Shown: positions 53,725 to 62,700 of the stretch, piece after piece | Position numbering within the stretch: the stretch's first letter is position 1 | Layout of the letters: every line of letters begins with the position of its first letter | Assembly (NCBI RefSeq): GCF_001045445.1 | Contig: NZ_LFNF01000001.1 | Span: 496,001 to 560,000, forward strand | DNA from: Chryseobacterium sp. BLS98 | GTDB taxonomy: Bacteria; Bacteroidota; Bacteroidia; Flavobacteriales; Weeksellaceae | DNA: 64,000 bases | Direction: 5' to 3' | Notes under the pieces: model-generated | Databases searched by the model: none | The model's input: only the letters and a program-made list of their open reading frames with translations | What the model was told of the DNA's origin: nothing | Made by a program: the position numbers and the translations under genes

Positions 53725-54564
53725 ATGAAATTTTCCATACTTATCGCCCACTACAATAATGCTGTGCTTTTTAAAGACTGCTACAGTTCGTTACTCGCAC
53801 AAACTTATAAAAACTGGGAGGCCGTAATTCTGGATGATGCTTCATCTGAAGAAGAGAAAGAGCAAATCAAAGCTATCATCGCAGGAGATGAACGGTTTAA
53901 ATTTTTTGAAAATGAAGAAAATTCCGGCGTTGGCGTTACCAAAAGTAAGCTTATTGAGTTTGCTTCCGGAGACATCTGTGGTTTTGTAGACCCTGACGAT
54001 GCTATTCTTCCCGAAGCCGTTGAAAAAGCCGTGAAAGTATTTACAGAGAAAAAAAATGTTGTGCTGGCCTATTCCAGATTTATGAGCTGTGATAAGGATC
54101 TGAAACCTATTGCACCTTTCAAATCTGCTATGCAGGTTCAGAATAAGGACCCGTATTTCTTTAACTATCCTATCCAGATCGCTCATTTTGTAACGTTCAG
54201 AAAAGATATTTACGACCAGACTGAAAAAATGAATCCTAGTCTTAAAATTTCAGAAGATCAGGACCTTTATTTAAAGCTATATGAAAAAGGTGACGTTTAT
54301 TTCATTGACGACACCAATTATCTGTACAGAACGCATCAGGGAGGTATATCCCAGAATGACAATAAATCGAAGTCTTACGAATATTTCTCACAGGTGGTTT
54401 TTAATGCGATGAAGAGAAGAAATATCAAAAGTATCAACGGAATGAAGGTTCCTGAAACCTATCCCGGACAGCAGGAAATTTTTAAGCTTCTTGAATATCA
54501 GAATTCAATTCCATATAGGATAAAAAGAAAAATCTCCATTACTTTACAAAAACTTTTCAGGTAA
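53725..54564 (+). CDS. Glycosyltransferase family 2
   Basis: 279 residues. KFSILIAHYNNAVLFKDCYSSLLAQTYKNWE, ILDDASSEEE, NSGVGVTKSKLIEFASGDICGFVDPDDAILP with DPDD as the metal motif, and KISEDQDLYLKLYEKG. Six bases after the acyltransferase and sharing one base with the next gene. Confidence 0.9.
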   Translation: MKFSILIAHYNNAVLFKDCYSSLLAQTYKNWEAVILDDASSEEEKEQIKAIIAGDERFKFFENEENSGVGVTKSKLIEFASGDICGFVDPDDAILPEAVEKAVKVFTEKKNVVLAYSRFMSCDKDLKPIAPFKSAMQVQNKDPYFFNYPIQIAHFVTFRKDIYDQTEKMNPSLKISEDQDLYLKLYEKGDVYFIDDTNYLYRTHQGGISQNDNKSKSYEYFSQVVFNAMKRRNIKSINGMKVPETYPGQQEIFKLLEYQNSIPYRIKRKISITLQKLFR

Positions 54565-55730
54565 TGTCAACAGAAAATCAGAAAATAAAAATTCTTTTCA
54601 GACACCGTTCTATGGAAATGGGTGGTGTGGAAAAAGTAATCCTCAGTATCCTCCACAATCTTGATCCTGAAAAATTTGATATCACTGTTTGCCTGAATCT
54701 GAATCAGGGTGAACTGAGAAATGAATTTCCTAAGCATATTAAAAAGATATATTTAGCGGATGGAAAAGAAGATTTTTCCACCAATCCATTGATCCATAAA
54801 CTACAGCTTGTCCGAAGAAGCCTGAAGCTTTCCCGCGCGCTGAAAAATCATAAAATATCTGACCGTCTTTTAGAGAACAAAAAATTTGATATTGAGATTG
54901 CTCCTACATATGCAGCATTTTCCTCCGTCACCGGATCCAGTAACAAAGCTTCAAAAAAAATCGGCTGGTTCCACTCGGAGATCAATCTGCCTGCTATGCA
55001 GCCGCTAGTGCCTGGTATTCTTGAAAATTTTCCACAGTTTGATCATATGATTTACTGTTCACAGAAAATTAAAGACCTGATGCATACCTATTATCCGGAT
55101 TTAAAATATCCTGATGAAAGTGTGGTAATTAATGCTATTCCTATTGAGGAAATCAAGAGAAAAGCACAGGAAAAAATAGAAGACCTGCCTGAAGGGCCTG
55201 TTTTTGTCTCAGTAGGACGTCTTCACAGCAGAAAAGGTTACCACAAGCTGATTGATGCTCATAAAAAGCTGATTGATGAAGGGTTTCACCACAGTATTAT
55301 CGTTGTGGGAAGCGGTGAGGAAATGAAAAACCTTACGGAACAGATTCGCGTCAATAATGTTCAGGATACTTTTATTTTAAGCGGTAACAGGATGAATCCA
55401 TATCCTTACGTAAAAAATGCAGATTACTTCATCCTCCCATCTGAATCTGAAGCATGGCCGCTAGTGATTGCTGAAGCCTTAATTCTTCAGAAACCTATCA
55501 TTGCTACCGATACAGGAGATGTGGGACAAATGATTAAAGACCGTGAAACAGGGTACCTCATCAATTATGAAACAGACGAGATGTATGCTGCCATGAAAGC
55601 TTTTCTGACAGATCCTGAGCTTATTGCCAGAATAAAAAAGAATCTTGAAAATATTGAAGACCAGTTTGACAATCAGAAGATTTTTGATGCAGTGGAACGA
55701 ATCTTTGAAGATCTTTACCAAAAAAAATAA
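54564..55730 (+). CDS. Glycosyltransferase family 4
   Basis: 388 residues, GT-B. Starts KILFRHRSMEMGGVEKVILSIL; donor half has VFVSVGRLHSRKGYHKLIDAHKKL and SESEAWPLVIAEALILQKPIIATD. Related to the GT4 at 57711 (same KGY..L.D.HKKLIDEG and NPYPY..NAD blocks), so the two glycan blocks on either side of the KAS III module share ancestry. Confidence 0.92.
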   Translation: MSTENQKIKILFRHRSMEMGGVEKVILSILHNLDPEKFDITVCLNLNQGELRNEFPKHIKKIYLADGKEDFSTNPLIHKLQLVRRSLKLSRALKNHKISDRLLENKKFDIEIAPTYAAFSSVTGSSNKASKKIGWFHSEINLPAMQPLVPGILENFPQFDHMIYCSQKIKDLMHTYYPDLKYPDESVVINAIPIEEIKRKAQEKIEDLPEGPVFVSVGRLHSRKGYHKLIDAHKKLIDEGFHHSIIVVGSGEEMKNLTEQIRVNNVQDTFILSGNRMNPYPYVKNADYFILPSESEAWPLVIAEALILQKPIIATDTGDVGQMIKDRETGYLINYETDEMYAAMKAFLTDPELIARIKKNLENIEDQFDNQKIFDAVERIFEDLYQKK

Positions 55731-55789
55731 GTGACTGAATTCAGATTTTACTAAAATCAATACTTTTCAGCAATTGTCCAAAGCATTCT

Positions 55790-55828
55790 ACAGAACAGCT
55801 TCTCCCGATAACCGGAAGAAGCATCTGT
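55790..55828. terminator. Candidate terminator at the convergent junction
   Basis: GCTTCT (55798-55803) and AGAAGC (55817-55822), extended by ACAG and CTGT (55790-55793, 55825-55828). The T-run is about 15 bases further on, so termination is uncertain. Confidence 0.35.
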
Positions 55829-55865
55829 ATAAGGGCTGTTGTAATTTTTTAAGAAAACAGATTCA

Positions 55866-56099
55866 TTAGTCTTCGAAATTCTCTCTACCAATGACATCCA
55901 TCAGGTCAGAAACCGTTTTTACGTCTTTGAAATCCTTCGTGTCAATTTTTTTATCGAAATTTTCATCAACTAATGCGATCACAGAAAGCAGACTGATAGA
56001 ATCATAGCTTTCGAGCTGTTCCAGATTGGTTTCAATGGTTAATGTTTCATCTTCTCCTAATTCTTCTTGTAATTTCTCTAAAAAAACGGATATTTTCAT
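55866..56099 (-). CDS. Acyl carrier protein (third of three)
   Basis: 77 residues, acidic, four-helix ACP pattern with SYDSISLLSV; Ser34 after Asp33 is the phosphopantetheine site, followed by Ile instead of the usual Leu. Lies 29 bases downstream of the KAS III gene on the same strand and is most likely its acyl carrier. Confidence 0.88.
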   Translation of the reverse strand: MKISVFLEKLQEELGEDETLTIETNLEQLESYDSISLLSVIALVDENFDKKIDTKDFKDVKTVSDLMDVIGRENFED

Positions 56100-56128
56100 A
56101 TGTTTAAAATTTTACTACTTCTAATTTT

Positions 56129-57103
56129 CTAAATTTCCAGCACGGTTGCTCCCCAGGAATATCCTACTCCGAAACCGGCCATTAATACTCTCTCTCCTTC
56201 TTTCAGTATGCCTTTATCCATCATGCTTTTCAAAGCGATAGGAATAGTTGCTGATACTGTGTTTCCTGTGTTTTCCATGTCAACATAAAACTTTTCTGCC
56301 GGTATTTTGATCTTTTTTCTTAAATAATTCAGCATAAAAGAATTGGCCTGATGAAAGACAAAATGATCAATATCTTCCATAGTCAGCCCGTTTGTTTCCA
56401 AGGTTTCTTTTACCAGCCCCGGAATATTTTCAATGGTGAAATTAAAAATCTCCGGACCGTTCATATAAAGGTTTTCCGGATGAAACTCATTTTCCGGGTT
56501 GAGCTCAAAATCTGTTCTGAATGCTCCTTTCTTTACAATAAGATTTTCGGCACCGCTTCCGTCTGTTCCCAGGCAGAATTGATAATCTGCAGCATTCTCA
56601 TCTTTTTCTACAATCACCGATGCAGATGCATCCCCGAATATGCTTCGGTTGGCTTTATCTTTCAGGTTGATATGCTTTGTATAAGTTTCTGATGTGATCA
56701 GTAAAATACTCTTTGCAATACCGGCTGATACTAATCCTTTAGCAAAAGCCAGTCCATAAATGAATCCGGAGCAGCCAAGATTAAAATCTGTGGCACCAAT
56801 ATTTCTTCTGAGACCAAGCCTGTCCTGAAGAATACAGGCCGTTGTGGGGAGAAAATAATCCGGGCTTTGGGTGCAGAAAAGAATAAAATCTACTTTATTC
56901 CTGTCATAATTTTCAAAAAGTTTTTCGGAAGATTTTACGGCAAGCTCCAGTACGGTTTCGCTGTCTGAGGAAATATGTCGCTGTCTGATTCCTATTTTTT
57001 CCTGAATCCTCTCGGAGTTCCATTCAGGAAATTCTTTTTCAAGGTCCTCATTTGTAAGAACCTGTTCAGGTAAATAATATTCTATTTTAGAAACTTTTAT
57101 CAT
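56129..57103 (-). CDS. KAS III (FabH-like) ketoacyl-ACP synthase, copy 2
   Basis: 324 residues. Start at the ATG 57101-57103 (MIKVSKIEYYLPEQVLTNED), which matches the paralogue's N terminus; an in-frame reading from 57256 would add 51 unrelated residues and overlap the divergent gene. Triad: Cys111 in FNLGCSGFIYGL, His251 in FVFHQANSF, Asn281 in NTGNTVSATIP. Closely similar to the copy at 26627. With the third ACP it forms an inverted two-gene module between two plus-strand glycosyltransferase blocks. Confidence 0.9.
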   Translation of the reverse strand: MIKVSKIEYYLPEQVLTNEDLEKEFPEWNSERIQEKIGIRQRHISSDSETVLELAVKSSEKLFENYDRNKVDFILFCTQSPDYFLPTTACILQDRLGLRRNIGATDFNLGCSGFIYGLAFAKGLVSAGIAKSILLITSETYTKHINLKDKANRSIFGDASASVIVEKDENAADYQFCLGTDGSGAENLIVKKGAFRTDFELNPENEFHPENLYMNGPEIFNFTIENIPGLVKETLETNGLTMEDIDHFVFHQANSFMLNYLRKKIKIPAEKFYVDMENTGNTVSATIPIALKSMMDKGILKEGERVLMAGFGVGYSWGATVLEI

Positions 57104-57146
57104 AGAAATTCTTTTTCTTTGTAAAAATAAAAACAAATTCACAATA

Positions 57147-57710
57147 ATGATGCTCCTATTCAGAATCATCTTAAAGGTCCGTTCCCTATACGAAGACATG
57201 GTGAAAAATGCGGCTATAAAGGTAGCAATACATAAGGGTATGAGAGTTGGTGACAATCTGTATGTTCAAGGTATTCCCAACTTTGGTTCAGAATGTTTTC
57301 TTATAGAAATGGGTGATAATGTAACCATTGCAGAAGGGGTCTCTTTCATTAATCACGGAGGAGACGGCCGGGTAACCAAAAGAATTGAAAAATATAAAAA
57401 CGGAAGAACTTTTGGAAGAATAAAAATCGGTAACAATACTTTTATTGGAAAAGGAACTGTTCTTTTACCCGGGGTTTCTATCGGGAGCAATTGTATTGTA
57501 GGTTCATTAAGTGTTGTCAGCAGTTCAATTCCTGACAATTCGGTGTATGCGGGAACTCCTGCAAAATTTATCTGCACCATTGACCAGTATGGCGAAAAAT
57601 TATTGGCAAACAACACCGTTTATCCTTTAGAGTTAGAAGCCGACCGGTCTGCCTTAGAAAAATACCTCATCAAAAATCTCCCTCACCATTATAAACCTGT
57701 AAAAAAATAA
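57147..57710 (+). CDS. Left-handed beta-helix acyltransferase
   Basis: 187 residues. NVTIAEGVSFINHGGDGRVTKRIEKY with the catalytic His in NHGG, then hexapeptide repeats IKIGNNTFIGKGTVLLPGVSIGSNCIVGSLSVV. The last 45 residues form an extra helical tail. Starts 43 bases from the divergent KAS III gene, so the acyl group made on the third ACP may be its donor, though acetyl-CoA is the usual donor in this fold. Confidence 0.82.
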   Translation: MMLLFRIILKVRSLYEDMVKNAAIKVAIHKGMRVGDNLYVQGIPNFGSECFLIEMGDNVTIAEGVSFINHGGDGRVTKRIEKYKNGRTFGRIKIGNNTFIGKGTVLLPGVSIGSNCIVGSLSVVSSSIPDNSVYAGTPAKFICTIDQYGEKLLANNTVYPLELEADRSALEKYLIKNLPHHYKPVKK

Positions 57711-58862
57711 ATGTCACAAAAAAAGAAAGTCCTTATTCGTATAGGCTCTCTCCGACACGGCGGTGCAGAAAAAGTTCTTGTTAACTTTCTCAAAAACCTG
57801 CCTGAGGACAAATATGAAATTGACCTGCTGATCAATCTGTACACGGGAATGTACATCAAGGAAGTTCCGTCATGGGTTAACCTGCATTACCTGCTTAAGG
57901 GAGAAATGATTACCACCAACAGGCCTCATGAAATTCCGGTGAAAGCATTCAGGGTGCTTTACCAGAAAATGTTCCTGTGGTTCCCCGGCCTTCTTTATCG
58001 CTTCGTCCTGAAGAATAAAAAATATGATGTGGAAATAGCGGCTATTCATGGGATGTACAGAGAGCTTCTTTCCAGCCCGCAGAAGGATTCAAAAAAAATC
58101 ATCTGGATCCAGAATGATATTTTTAACCTGAAGGAATATACACCGGATGTAATTAGACAGCTTTTCAGATTTGACAGAATTTTGGTTATTTCCAACAAGC
58201 TGAAAGAGGAAATGCAAAAGTCGGCGAAAAACGACAGAGAAAAACAGGCTGTCATTAAAATATTTAACCCGATAGATAAGGACGATACTTTAAAAAAGGC
58301 AAATACGGCAATTGATGATTATCCTTTTTCCAATAGCCTTCCTACTTTTATCACCATTGGCACTGTTTACCCGCAAAAAGGTTACGACAGGCTTCTGGAT
58401 GTGCATAAAAAGCTGATTGATGAAGGACTGAAGCATCAGATTATCATTATTGGCGATGGTTTTGATTTTGAGAATATCCAGGCAAAGCTGAATCAGCTGG
58501 GTCTTCAGGACAGTGTAAAAATGCTTGGTTTCAGAAGCAATCCTTATCCATATCTTAAAAAAGCCGATTTTTATATTATGTCTTCAAGGCATGAAGGTTT
58601 CCCTACCATTATCGCAGAAGCTTTGATTTTGAATAAGCCCGTTGTTTCCACAGATGTTTCCGGAATTAAAGATCTTCTTCAGGATGGAAAATTAGGTATC
58701 ATTACCCCAAATTCAGAGGATGGAATCTATGAAGGAATGAAAAAGATCCTTACTCATCATGAACTTGCAGATCATTACCCAAAAGAAATTGCGATGACTG
58801 ATCTGCCGTTTGTACTTCAGAAATCTGTAGCACAGCTTCAGGAAATCATTGATGAATTATAA
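57711..58862 (+). CDS. Glycosyltransferase family 4
   Basis: 383 residues, GT-B. KVLIRIGSLRHGGAEKVLVNFLKNL, FITIGTVYPQKGYDRLLDVHKKL and SSRHEGFPTIIAEALILNKPVVSTDVSG with the E-x7-E acids. Begins directly after the acyltransferase stop. Paralogous to the GT4 at 54564. Confidence 0.92.
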   Translation: MSQKKKVLIRIGSLRHGGAEKVLVNFLKNLPEDKYEIDLLINLYTGMYIKEVPSWVNLHYLLKGEMITTNRPHEIPVKAFRVLYQKMFLWFPGLLYRFVLKNKKYDVEIAAIHGMYRELLSSPQKDSKKIIWIQNDIFNLKEYTPDVIRQLFRFDRILVISNKLKEEMQKSAKNDREKQAVIKIFNPIDKDDTLKKANTAIDDYPFSNSLPTFITIGTVYPQKGYDRLLDVHKKLIDEGLKHQIIIIGDGFDFENIQAKLNQLGLQDSVKMLGFRSNPYPYLKKADFYIMSSRHEGFPTIIAEALILNKPVVSTDVSGIKDLLQDGKLGIITPNSEDGIYEGMKKILTHHELADHYPKEIAMTDLPFVLQKSVAQLQEIIDEL

Positions 58863-58872
58863 AAGAGTAAAC

Positions 58873-59424
58873 ATGAGCTATACAACTATACAGAAAGATT
58901 TTTACAGGGAAAGCGGAAAATGGCTCTCTTCAGTGGAGATCTTGAAGAAATGCATCAATCCTAACCTGCATTTTATTTATATTCTAAGAAAAGCTCAGAA
59001 GTATAATAAGAAACCTGTTTCAGGAATATTCTGGAAGTTTGTCCTGAGGCACTACCAGATAAAATACGGTTACCAGATTTATCCTGAAACCGAAATCGGG
59101 GAAGGTTTTTATCTGGGGCATTGGGGAAGTTTAGTGATCAATCCTAAAGCTAAAATCGGCAAAAACTGCAATATTGCACAGGGGGTAACTATCGGGCAGC
59201 AAAACCGCGGTAAGCTTCAGGGCTTCCCTACCATTTCTGACGAAGTCTGGATAGGAGCCAATGCCGTTATTGTGGGTGGAATCACTATTGGAAGCAATGT
59301 TCTGATCGCTCCCAACTCATATGTTAATTTTGATGTTCCTTCCAATTCTGTAGTGGTTGGAAATCCAGGGGTAATTTATCCGGCAGAAAGTGCTACAGAG
59401 TCTTATATCAATAATAAAATATAG
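58873..59424 (+). CDS. Serine O-acetyltransferase-like hexapeptide acyltransferase
   Basis: 183 residues from the ATG at 58873, 10 bases after the GT4 stop; an earlier ATG at 58849 would overlap that gene by 14 bases. N-terminal helical domain (FYRESGKWLSSVEILKKCINPNLHFIYILRKAQ), then a CysE-type beta-helix: EIGEGFYLGHWGSLVINPKAKIGKNCNIAQGVTIG and GANAVIVGGITIGSNVLIAPNSYV. The N-terminal domain is shorter than in true CysE. Position suggests glycan acylation rather than cysteine synthesis. Confidence 0.85.
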   Translation: MSYTTIQKDFYRESGKWLSSVEILKKCINPNLHFIYILRKAQKYNKKPVSGIFWKFVLRHYQIKYGYQIYPETEIGEGFYLGHWGSLVINPKAKIGKNCNIAQGVTIGQQNRGKLQGFPTISDEVWIGANAVIVGGITIGSNVLIAPNSYVNFDVPSNSVVVGNPGVIYPAESATESYINNKI

Positions 59425-59432
59425 AAAAACAT

Positions 59433-59466
59433 CTGTATAGATTTATAAATTTATACAGCATTTTTC
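59433..59466 (+). terminator. Terminator of the glycan cluster
   Basis: CTGTATA (59433-59439) and TATACAG (59452-59458) pair perfectly, followed by CATTTTT. 9 bases past the last stop. Confidence 0.65.
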
Positions 59467-59797
59467 CCGAAAATTACATTATCTGTTGCAGAAAAAATTT
59501 TTTTTATCGACTTTTGCTTCAGGATAAATAAAATTAAGTTTTGTCTTAGATTTATTATCGTTACAAAAACACAACAACGTAAAAACTCAATAACATGAAA
59601 AAAAATTATGCTCTAAATACAGGCAATCTTCTGTATTGCCTCATCTTCATTATATAGCCTAACATACAATACCGGAGTACTTTAAGATTCATATAATCCA
59701 ATCCTGATTAACCAACTTGGGATTGGCATTGCCTGTAAACTTCGCATATTCGAATATCTTACTATTCATTCATAAAAACACTTTTAATTCTATACGT
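59467..59797 (+). other. Leader region of the large secreted protein
   Basis: No substantial gene. Contains a TTTTG, a 20-base spacer and AGTTTTG near 59510-59543 as a weak promoter; a 20-codon ORF (59595-59657, MKKNYALNTGNLLYCLIFII) with signal-peptide-like character; the inverted repeat AGGCAAT/ATTGCCT (59621-59641); and CCAATCC/GGATTGG (59698-59726). These hairpins suggest a structured leader, or the decayed start of a gene. Confidence 0.45.
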
Positions 59798-62700
59798 ATG
59801 AAAAAAAAATCGACTTTAAAGATTTTTGCTGCAGTACTTTGTATTGCATCGTCTCATGCAGTAGCAAGGACAGCAACTGTCCCCAGACCTGGTGAGACCA
59901 GTATTGGATTCAAGCATATGACACCTTTGCCTCTAAGTGTCTATGAACTGGATCCTCTTATCGTCATTTCACAAAATGTGAATGAGAAGGGATTGGTGGT
60001 AATGAAAGGAAACTTTCAAAAGCCCACTACCGCCGGAGATGTAAAAGTTACCATCAAGTACAAGGATTCCCAAAACAACTGGGTCTCTTTGTGGTGTAAA
60101 ACTTTTGCAGGTAACTATGATTACAATGAAGAGCTTACAGCCAATTTTGAATTACCTCAATCGGCTTTGAATACGCATTCCGTTAAGGTTGAATTAAGCT
60201 CGGACGCTACCATCACCAACTGGCAGTCCATCGTATGGGATAAAACCGTAAGCCATTACAAGCAATCGAATTATGCTTACGCCAACTGTGATCTGGATGA
60301 AAACCAGTACACTATTTTATTTACACCTAAAAAAAACGGAACCGTTTTATACAACTCCAACGGAACCGTTTCGGGAGTAAAAGACAGGGTGACCTCCCAG
60401 CACCTGGTAAGAAAACTGGATGACATTGTTTTATCTTTCCAAGGAAATGCAGCATTGGATAATGCCAACGTCAATTCTCCGGTTGTTAACATTACCAACC
60501 CTAATAATCTTGCTACCATAGCAAGTTCCCAAAAATTTATTTACCAGAACAGTGATACAAGTCCTTTCGAGTTCTCCTATCATGATCCTGTCTATATGTT
60601 TGCAGGAAAATTCTCAAACGAAAGTTTCTTTATTAACTTCAGTAACTGGTTTTTGCCTCCGGAAGAAGGAGGAGAAGCCTGGGGAAGAGGTTATCTGGAT
60701 TTTACCAATCCTAATGCCCTTGTTAACCGATATTATAATCTTTACAATTATATCAATGAAAAGCTGGGTGATGTTTTTGCCAACCAGCAGCCTGTTGTTA
60801 TTGTTATAAGTAAGATCACAGGGCTAAGAGTTTATAAAGCTAACGGACAGTATATTTCTCTTACTGCGTTGAGTAATTATAATACTACTAATGATTATGG
60901 ATATCCTCCACTCAATGACAAACAGAGAGGCCCAGGTTCAGAAAACTTTTCTTTAAGCAATACGTCTCAGGCCTCAATATACGGCGTGGGTGCCATCAGA
61001 AACAGAAAAGTGATCGCCGGCTGGAACGGCCCTTCAAGACCTTTAATGGATATAGAAACTGAGATCAATAAATTTATAAAGTATGTAGGAATTTTCACTA
61101 ACCCTACTACGGAGGAATGTCCTGTTGCATGCTTTACCCTTAATTCCGGTGCCCAGTCTGACTATGCCGACTGGACTAAAGCACCGAACAGCTATATCTT
61201 CACCGGTAAGGATAAGAAAAATAATAATGCCAATGTAGACGGTCTTTATATTCCTGTGAAAAAAGCCCACGAAATGTGGTCCAAAGGTGGCGATTTTATG
61301 AAGGACGATACAGGCAATTATACTCCTATTCCCGAGCAGGGGCTTGCAAAAGCAGGACTATACTGGGAAGATGAGCCTGGACTTATAAAATCAGTTACTT
61401 TAGAAGGTACAGGAGAAAACGCCAGGATCAAAGTAATGGTCAATAAGGTAAAAGAAGGTAATGCAGTAATATCTTACAAAGTAGATGATAAGATCTACTG
61501 GTCATGGCACGTATGGGTTACCGACGATCCTGAAGACGGAAGTACTTATCACCACGGTTTCGAAAAAGATAAAAGCGGAAATGTCGTAACGAACTGGAAA
61601 TGGATGGACAGAAACCTTGGGGCTACCAATGGAAGTTTTGTAGGAAATGAATGGCACAAATCCGCCGGACTGCAGTATCAGTGGGGAAGAAAAGACCCGT
61701 TCCCGCCATTCGGGCTGAAAGACTTAAGCCTGTACCCTATTAGCGGAGAGGTCAATCTAAATTATAATGATCCGGCATTCCAGTCTAAATTCATCAAGGT
61801 AAGAGGTAATAAATACTCTTCCCAGATTAATACGGGAACGGATACTCCTAACGGAAACATCAGATTTTCTATCCAAAACCCGATCAGCTTTATTGCTACC
61901 CCAATTTATGTGGCTAAAAAAGATCAGGCATTATTAAATGATGGCGAAGACTTTTTAAAGCAAAACAGCAATGACAGCTGGACATCGGTAGGAATCACCA
62001 CATGGTTCTCAAAACAAAAATATAAAAAATATGAGCCTCCTTACCGTGAAAACATTATTGCATGGGACCTTTGGGGAGATACACGTCAGGGTAACTATTC
62101 CGATATAGACGATGCTGTTGTGGGGGAAGCCAGTACCAGATACGCATTGAAATCACCATATGATCCATGTCCGTGCAACTGGAGAGTCCCTTCAAGCTAC
62201 TTCTCAGGAGGAAGAAACTCCTCTACTCCAATGCCTGATGAAAACAGATATAGCCCTTGGGGAAAACATACCGGCAATACTGTTGATCCTGAATTCAATG
62301 CAACTTCATTGAATGCCGATTATCCGGGTATAAAGGTTTATCCTCAGTTTGGGTTCGATTTCTCAGGTGTTTCCGGAATGAATCTGGGCAAATTCCCAAT
62401 CAACGGAAATTATGAATCCTACCCTAACGCAACTGGACCTCTAAAATATGGAACAGGATGGATTACACCGGTTCTCAATTTCCAGGACCAGAGTGCTGAT
62501 GGAGGTTTATTAACTTCTACATTTATGACTGCCTCCGAGGTTATCAATGGGGTACGTTACCCTTCATTTGGAGCTGCCGGGTTGGCTTTAATATCAGATC
62601 CTTTAAGCGGATCCAAGCCAAGACCGGGATGGCACAGATTCTCAAGCAGTGCTTATACAGGCAATGGTGGTGTTCGTTGTATTTATGATCCTAACGCCGC

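Noticed and set aside
57104..57256. N-terminal extension of the second KAS III
   Set aside because: The extra 51 residues do not match the paralogue at 26627 and overlap the divergent acyltransferase gene; the inner ATG at 57101-57103 gives the family N terminus.
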